Source: Ailurus styani (Eukaryota > Chordata > Mammalia > Carnivora > Ailuridae). Taken from it: 64,000 bases of DNA. Numbering within the stretch: the stretch's first letter is position 1; the number at the start of each line of letters is the position of its first letter. The stretch lies in contig LNAC01001230.1 in NCBI GenBank assembly GCA_002007465.1, positions 62,001 through 126,000 of the forward strand. Reading direction: 5' to 3'. The translations under genes and the position numbers were made by a program. The notes below the pieces were generated by a model. The model made no database searches, had not been told where the DNA came from, and was given only the letters and a program-made list of their open reading frames with translations. Positions 1 to 11,643 of this stretch are shown piece after piece.

Positions 1-212
1 TGGGCTGATGGAATAATAGAGCTGTTTCACAAGATAAGATAAGGTAGAGAGGACCAAAAGACTGATACTTCCCTTATCCCCGCCTCCCACCCCAAATGCA
101 GGTTTTATTACAACATCCCAGTAACTTAGTTCCCCACAGTTCATTCCTTCTTTGTGCTTGGTGGTGGAAGACTCTTTTGAAATCATAGTTTTTATCATCA
201 AGAGGCATTATG

Positions 213-326
213 GATCAATGTTTAAGAATGTGGGCCATACAACAAGATGCCCTGTGCTCTAATTTTTGCTCTGATACTTACAATGAGAAAGATACTTTAT
301 ATTATCTCTAAGATAAAGGGTTAATC
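213..326 (+). repeat. MIR SINE, left part (split by a CAN-SINE)
   Basis: Degenerate match to the MIR body. The right half resumes after the CAN-SINE at 343-542, with the typical 'GAGGATTAAATGA' and 'AGTAAGCACCCATTAAATATTAG' style end. MIR is an ancient tRNA-derived SINE. The left boundary is approximate. Confidence 0.6.
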
Positions 327-342
327 TAAAAGAGCCCTCCTG

Positions 343-542
343 GGGGCGCCTGGGTGGCTCAGTCCTTAAGCCTTTGCCTTAGGCTCAGGTCATGATCCCG
401 GGGTCCAGGGATGGAGCCCCAGATCAGGCTCCCTCCTTGGTGGGAAGCCTGCTTCTCCCTCTCCCACGCCCCCTGCTTGTGTTTCCTTTCTCGCTGTGTC
501 TATCTCTATCAAATAAATAAATAAAACCTTTAAAAATAATAA
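343..542 (+). mobile_element. CAN-SINE (tRNA-Lys derived), inserted in a MIR
   Basis: Starts with the carnivore SINE head GGGCGCCTGGGTGGCTCAGT (internal pol III A-box region). A degenerate B-box, a CT-rich stretch and an (AAATA)n/A-rich tail follow. The target-site duplication is TAAAAGAGCCCTCCTG (327-342) and TAAAAGAGCCCTTCTG (543-558), 15 of 16 matching. The 'CTCCCACGCCCCCTGCTTGTG' tail is the general caniform type rather than the mustelid one. The insertion splits an older MIR. Confidence 0.95.
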
Positions 543-558
543 TAAAAGAGCCCTTCTG

Positions 559-665
559 ATCTCTTAAGACTCCTTTGAGGATTAAATGAAGTATCCATAT
601 CCAGTTTCTAGAACAACTCCTGACACTTAGTAAGCACCCATTAAATATTAGCTATTAATATTATT
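559..665 (+). repeat. MIR SINE, right part
   Basis: Continuation of the MIR at 213-326 after the CAN-SINE. It shows 'GAGGATTAAATGAAG', then 'CTGACACTTAGTAAGCACCC' and 'ATTAAATATTAGCTATTA', matching the MIR 3' region as I remember it. Confidence 0.75.
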
Positions 666-1584
666 ACCTAAGAGAGGAAATAAATTCATCACCAATCACC
701 AAGTACTAAATCCTTCAACAACATGTACTTCCCATTCTAGCTGGATTCTGCACTAAAGGAGCAGAGAACAATGAGGGGAATGTCAAGATATGTCTTGAAT
801 ACTAAAGATTGTTAAGAGAATATAGGTTTGGTATATATATATTCATTATTCTTAAAGATGGCTTCCAAAATTTTATGCTTCAAGCCCCATAAGACATGGA
901 TCATCTCCCATCAAGGTGAGCAGTGATTCTCAAAATTTCTCAAATGTACATATGCACCACTTGGACATTTTGTTAAAAGACAGATTTTTATTCATTACAT
1001 CTGGAATGGATATGAAATCCTAGATTTCTAACAGGCTGGCACCAAAGCTGGTGATCTTTCTGGGGGCACATCATGAGCAACAAGGACAGAGAACATTTTG
1101 AGCAGAGATAAAATTAAACACAGCATTGGACCCTCCCATTCTCCACTGCGTCATATCAACACTGCCATCACACTTACCCTGGCCAAAAATCCCTTAGTTC
1201 ACATGTGGCTACAGGACTTAATCCTGAATTTTCGCATGCACTGTGTACTCAACACAGTTGGGGACTAGAAATGTAATTGGATAGTCATGTGGCTGTTTGG
1301 GGTACTGATCCTATTGCCTTTGATTGAAGCTGCATAAGATTTCCTGCTTCCAAGTCAGACCCTCTAGAGACGCATGGAAAATGGGCTCAGTGAGGGCATT
1401 CTAATGCCTCCATGGGAGACACTCCATTACCTGACCCTCCGATTATGGTTAGACTCTTGTGAGATCAGAATCACATTTATCAAACACCAACTGAATGTTT
1501 GCTATTTGACACTGGATAGTCCAAAGTTCCACAAACTGTGGCACCAAGAGAAACCCTTAAAGACTCACTAATTCAACACTCTCT
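666..1584. other. Unassigned sequence
   Basis: No recognised repeat, RNA gene or coding pattern. One 65-codon open frame at 1374-1571 (+) has no family resemblance and no exon-like borders. Confidence 0.5.
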
Positions 1585-1650
1585 ACACAACAGTTTAGAA
1601 ATCTGAGGTCCAGAGGTATTAAGTGATCCAGTTAGGAGCAGCTTCATTCT
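1585..1650 (-). repeat. Possible MIR fragment
   Basis: 'CAGTTTAGAAATCTGAGGTCCAGAGGTATTAAGTGATCC' resembles the reverse complement of the MIR core (the 'aaactgaggctcagagaggttaagtga' region). It is short and diverged. The sequence on to about 2130 is otherwise unassigned, including a 112-codon minus-strand open frame at 1573-1911 that I do not recognise. Confidence 0.45.
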
Positions 1651-2152
1651 CCTCAAAACCATGTTGTCCTCAAAAGGACAGAGAATATGCTTTACACAAG
1701 AAAAGAATGCTACCATCCAAGGTAACCTGTAATATGCAAAATATGTGTGTTTGTGCTGAGTTATTTGAATGGGAGATATCATAAGGGCAGGGATGGCTAA
1801 GCAAGTTTTAAAGGACACGTGGCACTGAAGCTGGACCTCAAAGGAAGAATGGACCAGTTGCAAGTTCAGCTTTCCAATAAGGAAGCCAATATTATAAGGG
1901 ATAATACTCAATGGTTATCATGGAACCCAGGGGTTGGTAATCATAATGAAAGGCAGAGATGTTTTTGAGAGACAGTCAAGCAAGTAATGTCTGGAAAACT
2001 GAGACACTGATTAACTGATCCCAGATGTAGCAGGAGAAGGTCCAGGCAGGTCTGTAGGTCCTGAAGTAAACCTATTTTCAGAGACTGGGATTTTGGTAAA
2101 AGGAATTAAAACCCCAGAAAGACTGTCAGTGTAAATAGGATCTATAAAACAA

Positions 2153-2339
2153 GGGGCACCTGGGTGGCTCTGTGGGTTAAGCCTCTGCCTTCAGCTCAGG
2201 TCATGATCTCAGGGTCCTGGGATCGAGCCCCGAATCGGGCTCTCTGCTCAGCAGGGAGCCTGTTTCCCTCTCTCCCTCTGCCTGCCTCTCTGCCTACTTG
2301 TGATCTCTCTCTGTCAAATAAATAAATAAATCTTTAAAA
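2153..2339 (+). mobile_element. CAN-SINE, young mustelid-type
   Basis: Full-length element: head GGGGCACCTGGGTGGCTCTG, B-box-like GGGATCGAGCCCC, CT stretch with 'CTGCCTACTTGTGATCTCTC', and an AAATAAATAAATAAATCTTT tail. Target duplication is AAATAGGATCTATAAAACAA (2133-2152) and AAATAGGATCTACAAAACAA (2340-2359), with one mismatch. The low divergence suggests a recent insertion. Confidence 0.96.
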
Positions 2340-2631
2340 AAATAGGATCTACAAAACAAAACAGTACTGGAAAGTAAACAAAGGCAGGGATTGGGCATAA
2401 GGGAATAAATAAGATATGTTGGAATTGGGATATGAAGAAGGAAATTAATTTCAAGGAATCAAACAAAGAAGTATCAGAAGTGCTGGTACTCAGTTACCTG
2501 GTCAGAGCAGAGTGTAGCTGATATGACACCTCTCTGCTAGCCCCAGATTTCAGAATTCCCCTTGACCAAGAACAGATTTGTCTATGGGTAGAAATAGATG
2601 TTAGGGAAATAGATTTGGATTGTTAAGGAAA

Positions 2632-2754
2632 TGGAATCTAGGATTGAAGCATTTCACTATTAAGAGGGATAAACTTCTCAATTTGGAATGGTAGGGACAT
2701 GGAATGTAGGATTGAAGCATTTCACAGGGATTATCAATAGGGATAAACTTCTCT
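2632..2754. repeat. Short imperfect tandem duplication, offset 68 bp
   Basis: The segment starting TGGAATCTAGGATTGAAGCA at 2632 recurs at 2700 as TGGAATGTAGGATTGAAGCA. 'GGGATAAACTTCTC' follows in both copies. Two units are present, with small indels between them. Confidence 0.8.
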
Positions 2755-2814
2755 CTCTGAGGGTCAGGTATGTTAACATGAGATAGTGTGCCATACTGAG
2801 AAAGGTATTACAAT

Positions 2815-3060
2815 AGTAAAACTGCAGTGATAGAGCCGTGGACTTGGGAGCCAAGTCATTTTGCTACTCTCATGTACATAGGGATGACGTGTTTGCTTGT
2901 GAAGAGATCACTGGGATTGGAGGTAAATCTGAGTTAAGGTTTGCTGTGTGACACTGATCTATTGTATGGACCAAGTTAAGGCACTTACTTATACTCCTCG
3001 AGCCAAATTTGTTCACCTGCAAAATGGGGCAGGTAGACTGCCTTGCTCATGTCATATTTT
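2815..3060 (+). repeat. MIR SINE, diverged
   Basis: MIR-like order of blocks: 'TAGAGCCGTGGACTTGGGAGCC' near the head, 'CTGTGTGACACTGATC', 'CACCTGCAAAATGGGGCAGG' and 'CCTTGCTCATG'. The middle is enlarged, so it may contain an insertion. Borders are approximate. Confidence 0.6.
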
Positions 3061-3079
3061 TTAGGGAAGGGCTTAAAAA

Positions 3080-3790
3080 TTTTCTAATTTAAAATAGTTT
3101 CAGATTTATAAAAGAGTTACAAAACTAATATAAAGAATGACCATATATACTGTATACCTTTCAACAAGATTACCCAAATACTAACTTTTTCTAAATTACA
3201 TTTGCTTTACCATTCTGTATGTATATTTAACTTTTTTTCTGAACCATCTGAGAGTAAGTTACAGACATGATGTCCCTTTACCCCCAAATATTTCAGCTTG
3301 TATTTTCTTAAAACAAGAACATTTTCTTACATAAAAACAGTTCTAAAAGTGAGGAAATTAATAATCTAAACTAGAGAAATGCAAATTTTGCCAAATATCC
3401 TAAGATGACATTTAGAGAAAAAGATGTTTTTTGTTTTTTATTTATTTATTTGGGGGGGCTGGTATAAGATCTAATCTAAGATCTTACCATCAAGTGAGCT
3501 GTCGAGACTTTTAAGTCTCTTTTAATCTGGATAGTTCCTCAGTCTTTGTCTTTCAAGACCTTCCTATTTTTTTCAAAGATTTACATGCCAGTTATCTTGT
3601 CCCTCTTTGGGTTTTTGATGTTTCTTCATAGGTTAAATCAGGGTATACATTGTTGACAGGAATAATGTTGACTTCTTTTTTTTGTTGTCGGAATCAAAAG
3701 CAATGATGTATAGGAAAGTGTTTTGGTAAATGTAAAGTTCTGTCCTAAACCTAGGGTTGAGGATTAAAAGTATTATTACTCCTTAATCCA
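3080..3790. mobile_element. L1M-type LINE-1 fragment (non-coding part)
   Basis: Runs such as 'TTCAGATTTATAAAAGAGTTACAAAACTAATA', 'TTCCTCAGTCTTTGTCTTTCAAGACCTT', 'CAGTTATCTTGTCCCTCTTTGGGTTTTTGATGTTTC' and 'GGTTAAATCAGGGTATACAT' match a mammalian L1M non-coding segment as I remember it. It is old and diverged. Subfamily and strand are not settled. Confidence 0.6.
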
Positions 3791-5118
3791 TTATTCCCCT
3801 CTCTGCTTTTGCCTTCCAGAATATGTACTATGTGCACTGAAAAGTAGCACTAGGATAAAATGCCTTCCTTAGGTATAGTAACAAAGCTGGAAGACATAAG
3901 TAAAACCTATATCATGTTCGCTACGAGAGAAATTTTAAAACATTGGCATTAGAATAACCTAGGGTACTCTGATCCTCCTCTGGATCCTTCTGTATTTCTT
4001 TTCACAAAGGCATTTCAAATTCTTATAAAATCCTTACACATTTAATTTCATTTTGGATGTTTGCTTCCCAGAGGACTTGAACTAACAGCTCCCTTGGATG
4101 TTACGGGAAGAACAAGAGAAAAAAAGTATTCATCACTGCCTGAAAAGCAGGGCCCATTATTGAAACAGGGAAGTTGTCTGGCAAAAGCAAAACAAGACTT
4201 ACAAATACCTCTCCCTGCAGTAGTCCATATCATCAGGCTTTGAAACCAGACAAATGTCCTCAGTCATTTGCATTCCAGAGACAGCAGAGAATGTCAGCTC
4301 CATCCAGGAGTGAAAAGCCAATTGGGTCAGGAATAGAGCACTAGAACAGAAGCCTCAGGAAAGGAATGGAAAATGGAAGACACATAATGTGGATCCAGTA
4401 ATTTACCATAGTAAGTATCCCCTTAAGCAAGAAGAGTGAGGTTTATTGATTTTATATTTGTTGATTCTAAGAACAATGATTAAGAATGAGAGGAAAACAC
4501 CCACTCCCCTGAAGGAGATTCTGATAGACCTTCTAACATTTCCAGCTCTTAAATGAGCATGGGTAATGATCCCTCATATTTCCTTTTCATGGTGTCATGT
4601 AAACAACTAGGAGACCAGCCTGCCTGGAGTTGCAGCCTATCACAGCAGTTTTCTGTAGCAAAGATTATGTCTGATGTGTGAAAGGCACATCAACTTTTCA
4701 GAGGTAGAAGAGCCAACCTTCCCCAGGGCTTCCTGTTGGCTTGAATCTTTGGTGACACTCGGACGCAGGTGCCAGTCTCAGAATCACCCACAGACTGACT
4801 TGCACAGCCTCAGGGGACAGCCCTGGCAGCCTTTGTCGGGAGTCAAAATGCCTCCAGCAATCCCCAAAGTACTGAATGATCTCTGCAGGAACCAGGGGGT
4901 GAAAAAGAGAGAACATTTGACTTGTGTCTGCCTTTACTGCAAACAAAAGGATGGCATGTTTAGTTATGAAGACCTCAAGAAAACATCTTCATTGGTCTAA
5001 TTTAAATCTATACCAGCTGGGCAGATAAATCATTATGTAAACCGTATCACTGCTATCAGAATATTTTAAGGAAATGAGGAAAGATTAGGTATGTTTCTAT
5101 TCATGGATTCTCTCTTTC
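3791..5118. other. Unassigned, apparently unique sequence
   Basis: No repeat recognised. Several short open frames lie here, the longest 108 codons at 4674-5000 (+). It has cysteines near its end but matches no family I know and lacks splice-site or start context that would support a gene. Treated as non-coding. Confidence 0.5.
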
Positions 5119-5120
5119 TT

Positions 5121-5141
5121 ACACACACACATACACACACA
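5121..5141. repeat. Short (CA)n microsatellite
   Basis: About 10 AC dinucleotides with one AT interruption. Confidence 0.9.
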
Positions 5142-5239
5142 AATGCTGAATTTGCTATAATTAGTTTTGTTCTCTGCAGAAAGCTTCATTTATTGGGGAT
5201 GCCATTAAACAAGTGAAATACAAATTACAAGTGACATTG

Positions 5240-5900
5240 ATATGATCATAATCATTTCTTCCTGGCTGCCAGAGAGATTTTCTGAGAGGAACCTGCATTT
5301 CTACAGATGGTATGAAAAAAAAAAAAAAGAGGCCTGCAGAACACACCATTATTCCTGCGAGGCCCTCAGTTCATTAGTTGAAGCAGCCAAGTCTTCAAGA
5401 GCCGCAACTGATCAGCAAATAGGAAATGAGCAAGAGTATAAATTCCCAGCAAACCAAATCATTAACATTTGCCGCCTGCATCCTGGAAACACAGTAAATC
5501 AAATGTGTCATCATTTATCAAGACAAAATATCATTACTAATTGGGATTAATTTGCTGCTGTGGGATTGCTGACCTTTGCTGAAAGAAAATAAAACTGCTC
5601 GTTAGCTGTCTTCATTTAATTTTCCTTGAAGGAAGGAGAGGGGAAGAGGCAGTCTGCGTTGGGGAGGAGGGAAGGGTGGGTGGGGGTATTCTTATCTTCC
5701 AAATAGCTACACATTCCGAAGTCACAAAGCAACATGAGGATCTGCTGAGATGCTATTGCCAATTGATGATTCAGGATTTTTGACATGTGCCCAGAGATCA
5801 CGGCAGCTCCAGTTGTCACGGTCTGTGATTTAGCTCTGTCTTGGGAAAGAATAATTAGACAAATTGCCAGGGTGGAATTATATATGGTTTCATTTACAAA
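5240..5900. other. Candidate conserved non-coding element / enhancer
   Basis: Repeat-free block apart from an A-run at about 5315. It is rich in homeodomain- and POU-like cores: TAATTGGGATTAAT at about 5538, ATTTAATTTTCC near 5615, AATAATTAGACAAATTG near 5850. It also has CpGs scattered in otherwise CpG-poor DNA and a balanced base composition, which is the texture of developmental enhancers. The open frames at 5242-5550 (+) and 5616-5819 (-) are not recognised. This is inference only, since conservation cannot be seen from one genome. Confidence 0.35.
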
Positions 5901-7105
5901 TAAGAAAAGGCAAGCACAGTTGCAAGAGAGCAGCCTAGGGCTTATCTGGGTGCACTAATATTAGAGAGGGTTCCAAAGAAATAATACATATGTCTGAGCA
6001 TCCCCGGTGATTTCACATGTGGCTGTAGCCTCTACGGCGGAACCATGGACTTGGTAACTGTGGAGAGGATCTTTCACCTCTGGTAGCTTACCAGTATTTT
6101 TTCAAGGCTGATGAATGTGTGTACTTTGCAAGGTGGCTGTAAATGTCTGAGTCAGGGTTCTTGTCTTTTATCCTCTGGAAAAACTGTGGATCTTGAGAAT
6201 TCAACTGTGAACTCAAAGGAACAACCTCTGACCTCTTGAGTTTTTAAAACATTAAAATATAATTTATCTTGATTATTGAGGTTTTTGGTGCCCCCTTAAA
6301 TTTTGCACCCTAAGCAAGGGCCTTGCTAACCCTACCCTAGCAGTGCTAAGCGCTGTTCAAGGTTGAAAAATTTGAAGGTGACTAATGAAAAAATTGAAGG
6401 TGAATAATGAAACTAATGAAAAACTAATAAATGAACTGAAGGCGAATAATCTCAGGAGGTAACAAACCTGGCAAGCTGTGGAGCCAAATTTCAAACCCAG
6501 AGCACTGATGCCCCAGCCAGCATCCATGAGCTTAACACTTCTACTATGCTTCACTACTGTTGGTGAATTGGAGAGGGTTAGGAACTGGACCATGTCACCA
6601 AGCACTGTGTGATGTCATGGGAAGTTCATACACACACACACACCCCCTCTGAAACAATTAAATGACAGGCAGTGACTAGTTAAATGGAACAATGTATGGA
6701 TGAGACAATCTAGGATATAGAGATATTAGAGATTTAAAAAAATGAAACCCTAAATGCTTTATTTAAGACTTATATTGAGTACTGCATTAACACATCTGCA
6801 AGTCAGGTGCCAGCTACTTGCTAAGAGATGTCAAGCACAAAGTTCTGGATCAGAGGAGGAAAGGGAATTGGGCTAAGTATGTTGTCCAGGCCTGGATGAA
6901 TTCTGTCTCTGGTCAATCTATTTTGGGAGTTTACCAATCTCCAACTCAAAAGTACATTTGCTTATTTACCTTTCAACATGAGTTAATATTTGCAGTGATG
7001 GAAACATATTAATGTTTGTGCTAAAGTGTCTTAAAACAATTTTCTTCTCTTACAGAAAACATTGTTCCTTAATATTTTGGCACTATGGATGTGCTTAGCA
7101 AACTT
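5901..7105. other. Unassigned sequence with one short (CA)n
   Basis: A 15-bp CA run lies at 6629-6643. At about 6280-6350 'GGTGCCCCCTTAAATTTTGCACCCTAAGCAAGGGCCTTGC' resembles the end of an old hAT-type DNA transposon, but I cannot name the family. The rest holds nothing recognisable. Confidence 0.45.
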
Positions 7106-7120
7106 TCTCTGTGACTTTTT

Positions 7121-7168
7121 TTTTTAATTTTATTTTTATTCTTTGCCCAAGGGGTACAGACCTGTACC
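7121..7168 (-). mobile_element. Very short poly(T)-headed retro-insertion
   Basis: A 48-bp insert begins with a T-run and is flanked by a perfect 15-bp direct repeat, TCTCTGTGACTTTTT (7106-7120 and 7169-7183). A direct repeat next to an oligo(T)/oligo(A) end is the mark of target-primed reverse transcription. The source RNA is too short to name. A small tandem repeat (GACTTTTTAAAA twice) follows at 7176-7199. Confidence 0.65.
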
Positions 7169-7199
7169 TCTCTGTGACTTTTTAAAAGACTTTTTAAAA

Positions 7200-9108
7200 G
7201 TATGTGAAGTGGCACACTGAGGCTGAGTAGGAGGAGGGAGGAAGGAATGACAAACCAGGCCAGTTATCCCAAATTATGATTTAAACAAGTTATAATTTTA
7301 CTAAAATTTGTGTGAATCCATAATTCAGTGTAATGGAGAGACCTAAATGCGTAAGTCATGAAAACCCCCGCAGGAGACGTTAGGTGAAGAGGCTCCTCTG
7401 AGGAAGGGCTAGGAGTAAACACACTTGTTGTGTCCTATACAGAGACCTGCAAACAAGTACAGAGAAGGAGGAGAGGTTTAAGATACACACAACCCTCATC
7501 AAAAATAATGCTCCTGCAAGCCATGGCCAAGGGGAGCTTCAGGAACCGAGCTGATGGCTCTGCTTATTAAACAATGTTTCTGTACCTGAATTTCTTTTAG
7601 CTCAAGATTGTCTACTTTATTGAATTATCTTCTTCATACTCCCTTGAATCCAGGCTTGAATCTTACTGATGTTGGAGTATTCAGGTATCTAACCCCAGTG
7701 CATGTGGGTCAACCTGGTTTTAACCATATTACTTTGGTCTTATCAATGCCTGCTTCTGGTGTTTTATCCTCTTTTGGACCTTCTATGAAACAATCAAGGA
7801 TTTTAGGATTTTAATTTGGTAGTGATCAGTTCAGACTGTTCAGAATAACATAAGAGTTCTTTAATTCATATTCAAAATCATTTTTAAATCTCCCTACCCT
7901 AGCCTATCTATTCATCTCCTTGCCTGCTATATAGTTTTAATCAAAGATAATATCTATAGAAGTATATAATTTTATAACCTGTCTCTTCTAGAATTCAGAA
8001 GATTTTCATTAATGATTGAATTGCATGTTGACTTTTCATGAGTTCCTGTAGTTCTGTCCTAAATATTATGTAAAAGTGCTTCTTATTTGGGAATTGAGAA
8101 AAAAAGACCTTTTAAAACAACCAAAAGCACACTATGAGTTAAAAGGGTATACAATTTTACTAAATCCCCTAACATTCCAAGTTATTATAATTATAGTTCC
8201 AAAATTTTATCTGCCAGAATCTTTCTAACAGAAATTTACTAGTGATTCTGTAGCTAAGAATTAGATCAATTCCCTGGTGGTTCCCATCTTTCCAGTGGGG
8301 CCAATTGAACGCATCTGGAAAACAGAGGTTTTGCTTGTGGAATTTTACCAAAATTTATTGATCTCATGATGTGTGGCTTTTAGGAGGAAGCTTTGAGAAA
8401 GGTTTATGCAAGCTCAGCCTCTCTGTATTGCAGTATCATTCATGGTCCTCTACAAATTAAGTCCCTTGCCCTTGTCCCTGTCTTCACAGTACTGTGATCC
8501 CAGGAGAAAAAGTGAGCTTGTGTAAGCAAGCTCTGCTTTGTGCCTAGCAGGTATTTTACCTAGTGAGCTTCTGGGCCCTTGAAGAGCTTGAGGTTAGTAG
8601 CTCCCTCTACGCAGAATCAAAAGATTTTTTTGATTCTGTATTTTTCAGGTTTCCTGGCATAAGGATACTGCTCAGAGGCACATGTTTGCCAGCCCCCTCA
8701 ACCCACTGCTTCCCCCTCCCCCACCATAATCCAGTGGAAATAAGTAAGGCAACACTAGATTGTATAGGCCTTCCAGAGCAAATATTATAAAGGTCAAGAA
8801 CTCCAACTCTAAAAATACCCAATTCCCAAAGGACTCTACAAACCCTTCAGGAAAAAAGTAATGCATGGCCTTAGAAGGCAGCAATATACATCACAAAGGA
8901 ATTAGTTAAGGAAGACTTGAGAAAGGGGCAGGGCCATACTAGACTTACGTCTTCTGTAGTCTGTCCTTTTTCACTCTTTCAGCTCTGTGTCTTGTATAAA
9001 CGTGGTATCCCCCTTCCACCCCCACAGTCTCTGTGTCTCTTTCTAGTTTAGTACGCCTGCTCCTCTTCATTCATACTGCAGATCTTACAGAATCTCTTTG
9101 ACTCTACT
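7200..9108. other. Unassigned sequence
   Basis: No recognised repeat or gene. Short open frames at 7608-7814, 8563-8790 and 8607-8884 overlap each other on opposite strands and resemble no family. Confidence 0.5.
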
Positions 9109-9120
9109 CCATTCAACCCT

Positions 9121-9325
9121 TTTTTTTTTTTTTAAGATTTTATCTATTTATTTGACACAGAGAGAGAGATTACAAGTAGGCAGAAAGGCAGGCAGAGAGA
9201 CAGGGAGAGGAGGAAGCAGGCTCCCTGCTGAGCAGAGAGCCTGATGTGGCCTCGATCCCAGGATGCTGAGATCATGACCTGAGCTGAAAGCAGAGGCTTT
9301 AACCCACTGAGCCACCCAGGCGCCC
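9121..9325 (-). mobile_element. CAN-SINE, young mustelid-type
   Basis: Reverse-strand copy: a T-run, then AAGATTTTATCTATTTATTT, 'AGAGATTACAAGTAGGCAGA', the B-box complement, and the head complement ending CTGAGCCACCCAGGCGCCCC. Target duplication CCATTCAACCCT at 9109-9120 and again at about 9325-9336. The minus-strand open frames at 9144-9453 are SINE translation. Confidence 0.96.
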
Positions 9326-9336
9326 CATTCAACCCT

Positions 9337-10099
9337 TTTTATGTCAAGGCTTTTTCCAGTCTCACAAGAAAAATCTCTTTTCATTGTTATTTTTGCCATC
9401 ATTACCAGTTTTATTTTGTTTGTTTGTTTGTTTGTTTTCTGGATCATGGTCATTGCATTTCTGGTTTCTATTTTTCACATTTTTGCTTCCTGTACATCTT
9501 TTTGCAGTGAGAAAGTGTGATAGTTCATTTTTCCTCTTCATTTGTTCTCATATCAGGCTCTGCATCTACCAGCCAAGCAGTTTTTTCTCTTTCCCCATCT
9601 ACCCCCAATGACAGAGCTCAGGTCATCTTATATTGTCTCTCCTGGTCTCACCATCACAAGGTCACTGTTCACCTGGATCATACCATCTTTTACTTCTCAC
9701 TGATGACCCTGATCACCCTGGGCCATCCTGTGTTCCTTACTTTGTGACCTGAACTGCTTGTTGATATACCCTCAGTCTATCTCATCTCTCAGGCTTGCTC
9801 CAAGCTTAAGTAAGAGTAGCTGCTCATCTACTTCCATAATTTTTGGAAGGAAAAAACTAACTTGAGAGGCTGCCACACTATCAGACAAAAACAATAACTC
9901 AAACCCACAAATTTCCTTCTCTCTGATCTTCTCAATTTACCTAATTTAAATGTTCCCCTTCCCAAATACCACCACCACTACCACATAAATAACATCTTAC
10001 TGTAGCGGACAAGATTCATAAACACAGTAATGCTCACTCAGGAGAAAGCCACAGCTGACCATTTCCCACCTTGCACATGTAATTTCTATTATTCCCCTG
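9337..10099. other. Unassigned sequence with (GTTT)n at about 9415-9437
   Basis: Mostly pyrimidine-rich unique sequence with a short GTTT microsatellite. Open frames at 9384-9747 (+) are low-complexity F/L/S-rich and not convincing. Confidence 0.5.
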
Positions 10100-10280
10100 T
10101 GTATCATCAGTAAAGAACAGAGATCACTACATACAAGTAGCTTGCAAACCCCCTGGAGACAGAGACTATACCATATATTTTTTGTTTGCTTGTTTTTGTT
10201 GTTACTATTTTGTTTTTAACCTCGAGTGCCAGGCATTGTGTTGGGAACCTAGAAAACCCAAGTAATTCTTTTGGATGACT
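10100..10280 (+). repeat. Possible L2 3' end
   Basis: 'CTTGCAAACCCCCTGGAGACAGAGACTATACC' followed by 'GAGTGCCAGGCATTGTG' follows the order of the L2 3' region (cleaned-up 'gggcagggactgt ... tgcctggcacatag'). Diverged; borders approximate. Confidence 0.45.
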
Positions 10281-10978
10281 TGAACAATTAAATAATTTAA
10301 CTTCACTTCGGTGAGGCTGGTTCATTGAGAGCCCAGGAAGAGAAGACCATAAATTCCAATATAAGCTTACCTCCCAAATTCTTCCCACCTCTGAAATGGA
10401 TGTTTTTACAACACTGCAGATGGGTGGAACACATTTTTGACTGAACAGTTTGTCAGTATCTTAATGTAGACGGTCACACATGTTCTCTTTTTTTCAACTC
10501 TCTCTTCCTCCTCTTGCCCACTTCAAGGTAATGATCCCTGAATTCATAACACCTCCTGCCTCAACGTAATGATCCTTGAATTCCTATCTCCATCTGATTT
10601 TACTCATTTTTCTACAGCATGCTTTCTTTAAAGAACCTTGCTCATTTTTGTCCCCTATGTCTATTTCTGTCTTGTATTCTCTTTTATTTAGCATAATTGA
10701 AAATTAAAATTAAAAATATTTATGACTGGGCAAATAACTGTACATTTCAAAAACCTCTAGTTAAATCTGAGACCTATTTTTTCTCTAGAACTCTTCTCTG
10801 CTTTAACCCAGAGATAACCCACAGAAAACTGATAAACCGATGAGAAGAGATTGAGCTGCCACTCAAGCACGCCCAGCACCACACCCCTTCTTCCATCTCA
10901 AGAATAAAATGATATTATTTATAGCATTTTGTAGTAACACCCCAGATTTAGCTCCCGAGGGCTGTGCTTTATCTAAAC
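10281..10978. other. Unassigned sequence
   Basis: No repeat recognised. A small local repeat, 'AATGATCCCTGAATTC' / 'AATGATCCTTGAATTC' (about 10530 and 10568), shows a short tandem duplication of about 37 bp. Confidence 0.45.
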
Positions 10979-11268
10979 AAGTTCTTTTGTCCCATGTTTT
11001 GTTTATGGTAGCATAAAAATAGAAACCCTGCAAAATAACAAAAAGGCAGCGAATAATCTTTTTGAAATATCATAGGGAATCTTGGCAGCAGTAAAATGTA
11101 CTCAGTCTTCCAAGCAAATGTGAAGTCACTTCTCAGAGAAACAGACAAGTTTATAGGGTTAGTGGATGCTGATTAGGCTTAAAAAGGGGGCTACTCAGAA
11201 TCACAGAGCCCCTTCTCAAGCAATACCCTAAGGGACAGAGGTTTGGAGGAGTTGAAACAGCCTTGGAG
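10979..11268 (+). repeat. Dispersed duplication, copy A
   Basis: About 290 bp with close to 88% identity by eye to 17513-17802 in the same orientation. Shared anchors: AAGTTCTTTTGTCCCAT, TTTATGGTAGCATAAAAA, TTGGCAGCAGTAAAATG, GATGCTGATTAGGCTTAAAA, AGCCTTGGAGGGGTGC. Copy A has small extra pieces and ends at the CAN-SINE that begins at 11269. No known repeat family recognised. Confidence 0.85.
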
Positions 11269-11492
11269 GGGTGCTAGGGGGGCTCAGTTGGTTGAGCATC
11301 TGACTCTTGATTTCTGCTCAGGTTGTGATCCCAGGGTCCTGGGATAGAGCCCACGTGGAGCCCCCTTCAGGCTGCATACTCAGTGTGAGAGTCTGCTTGG
11401 GATTCTCCCTCTTCCTCTCCCTCTGCCCCTCCCCCTGCTTGTGCATGTGCACATGTGCTCTCTCTCTCTCTCTCTCAATTAGAAAGAAAGGG

Positions 11493-11551
<59 letters not shown>

Positions 11552-11574
11552 AAAGGAAGGAAGGAAGGAAGGAA

Positions 11575-11643
<69 letters not shown>

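Noticed and set aside
4674..5000. 108-codon open frame with a C-x2-C near the end
   Set aside because: Length is near chance expectation, no recognised domain, no flanking exon signals.
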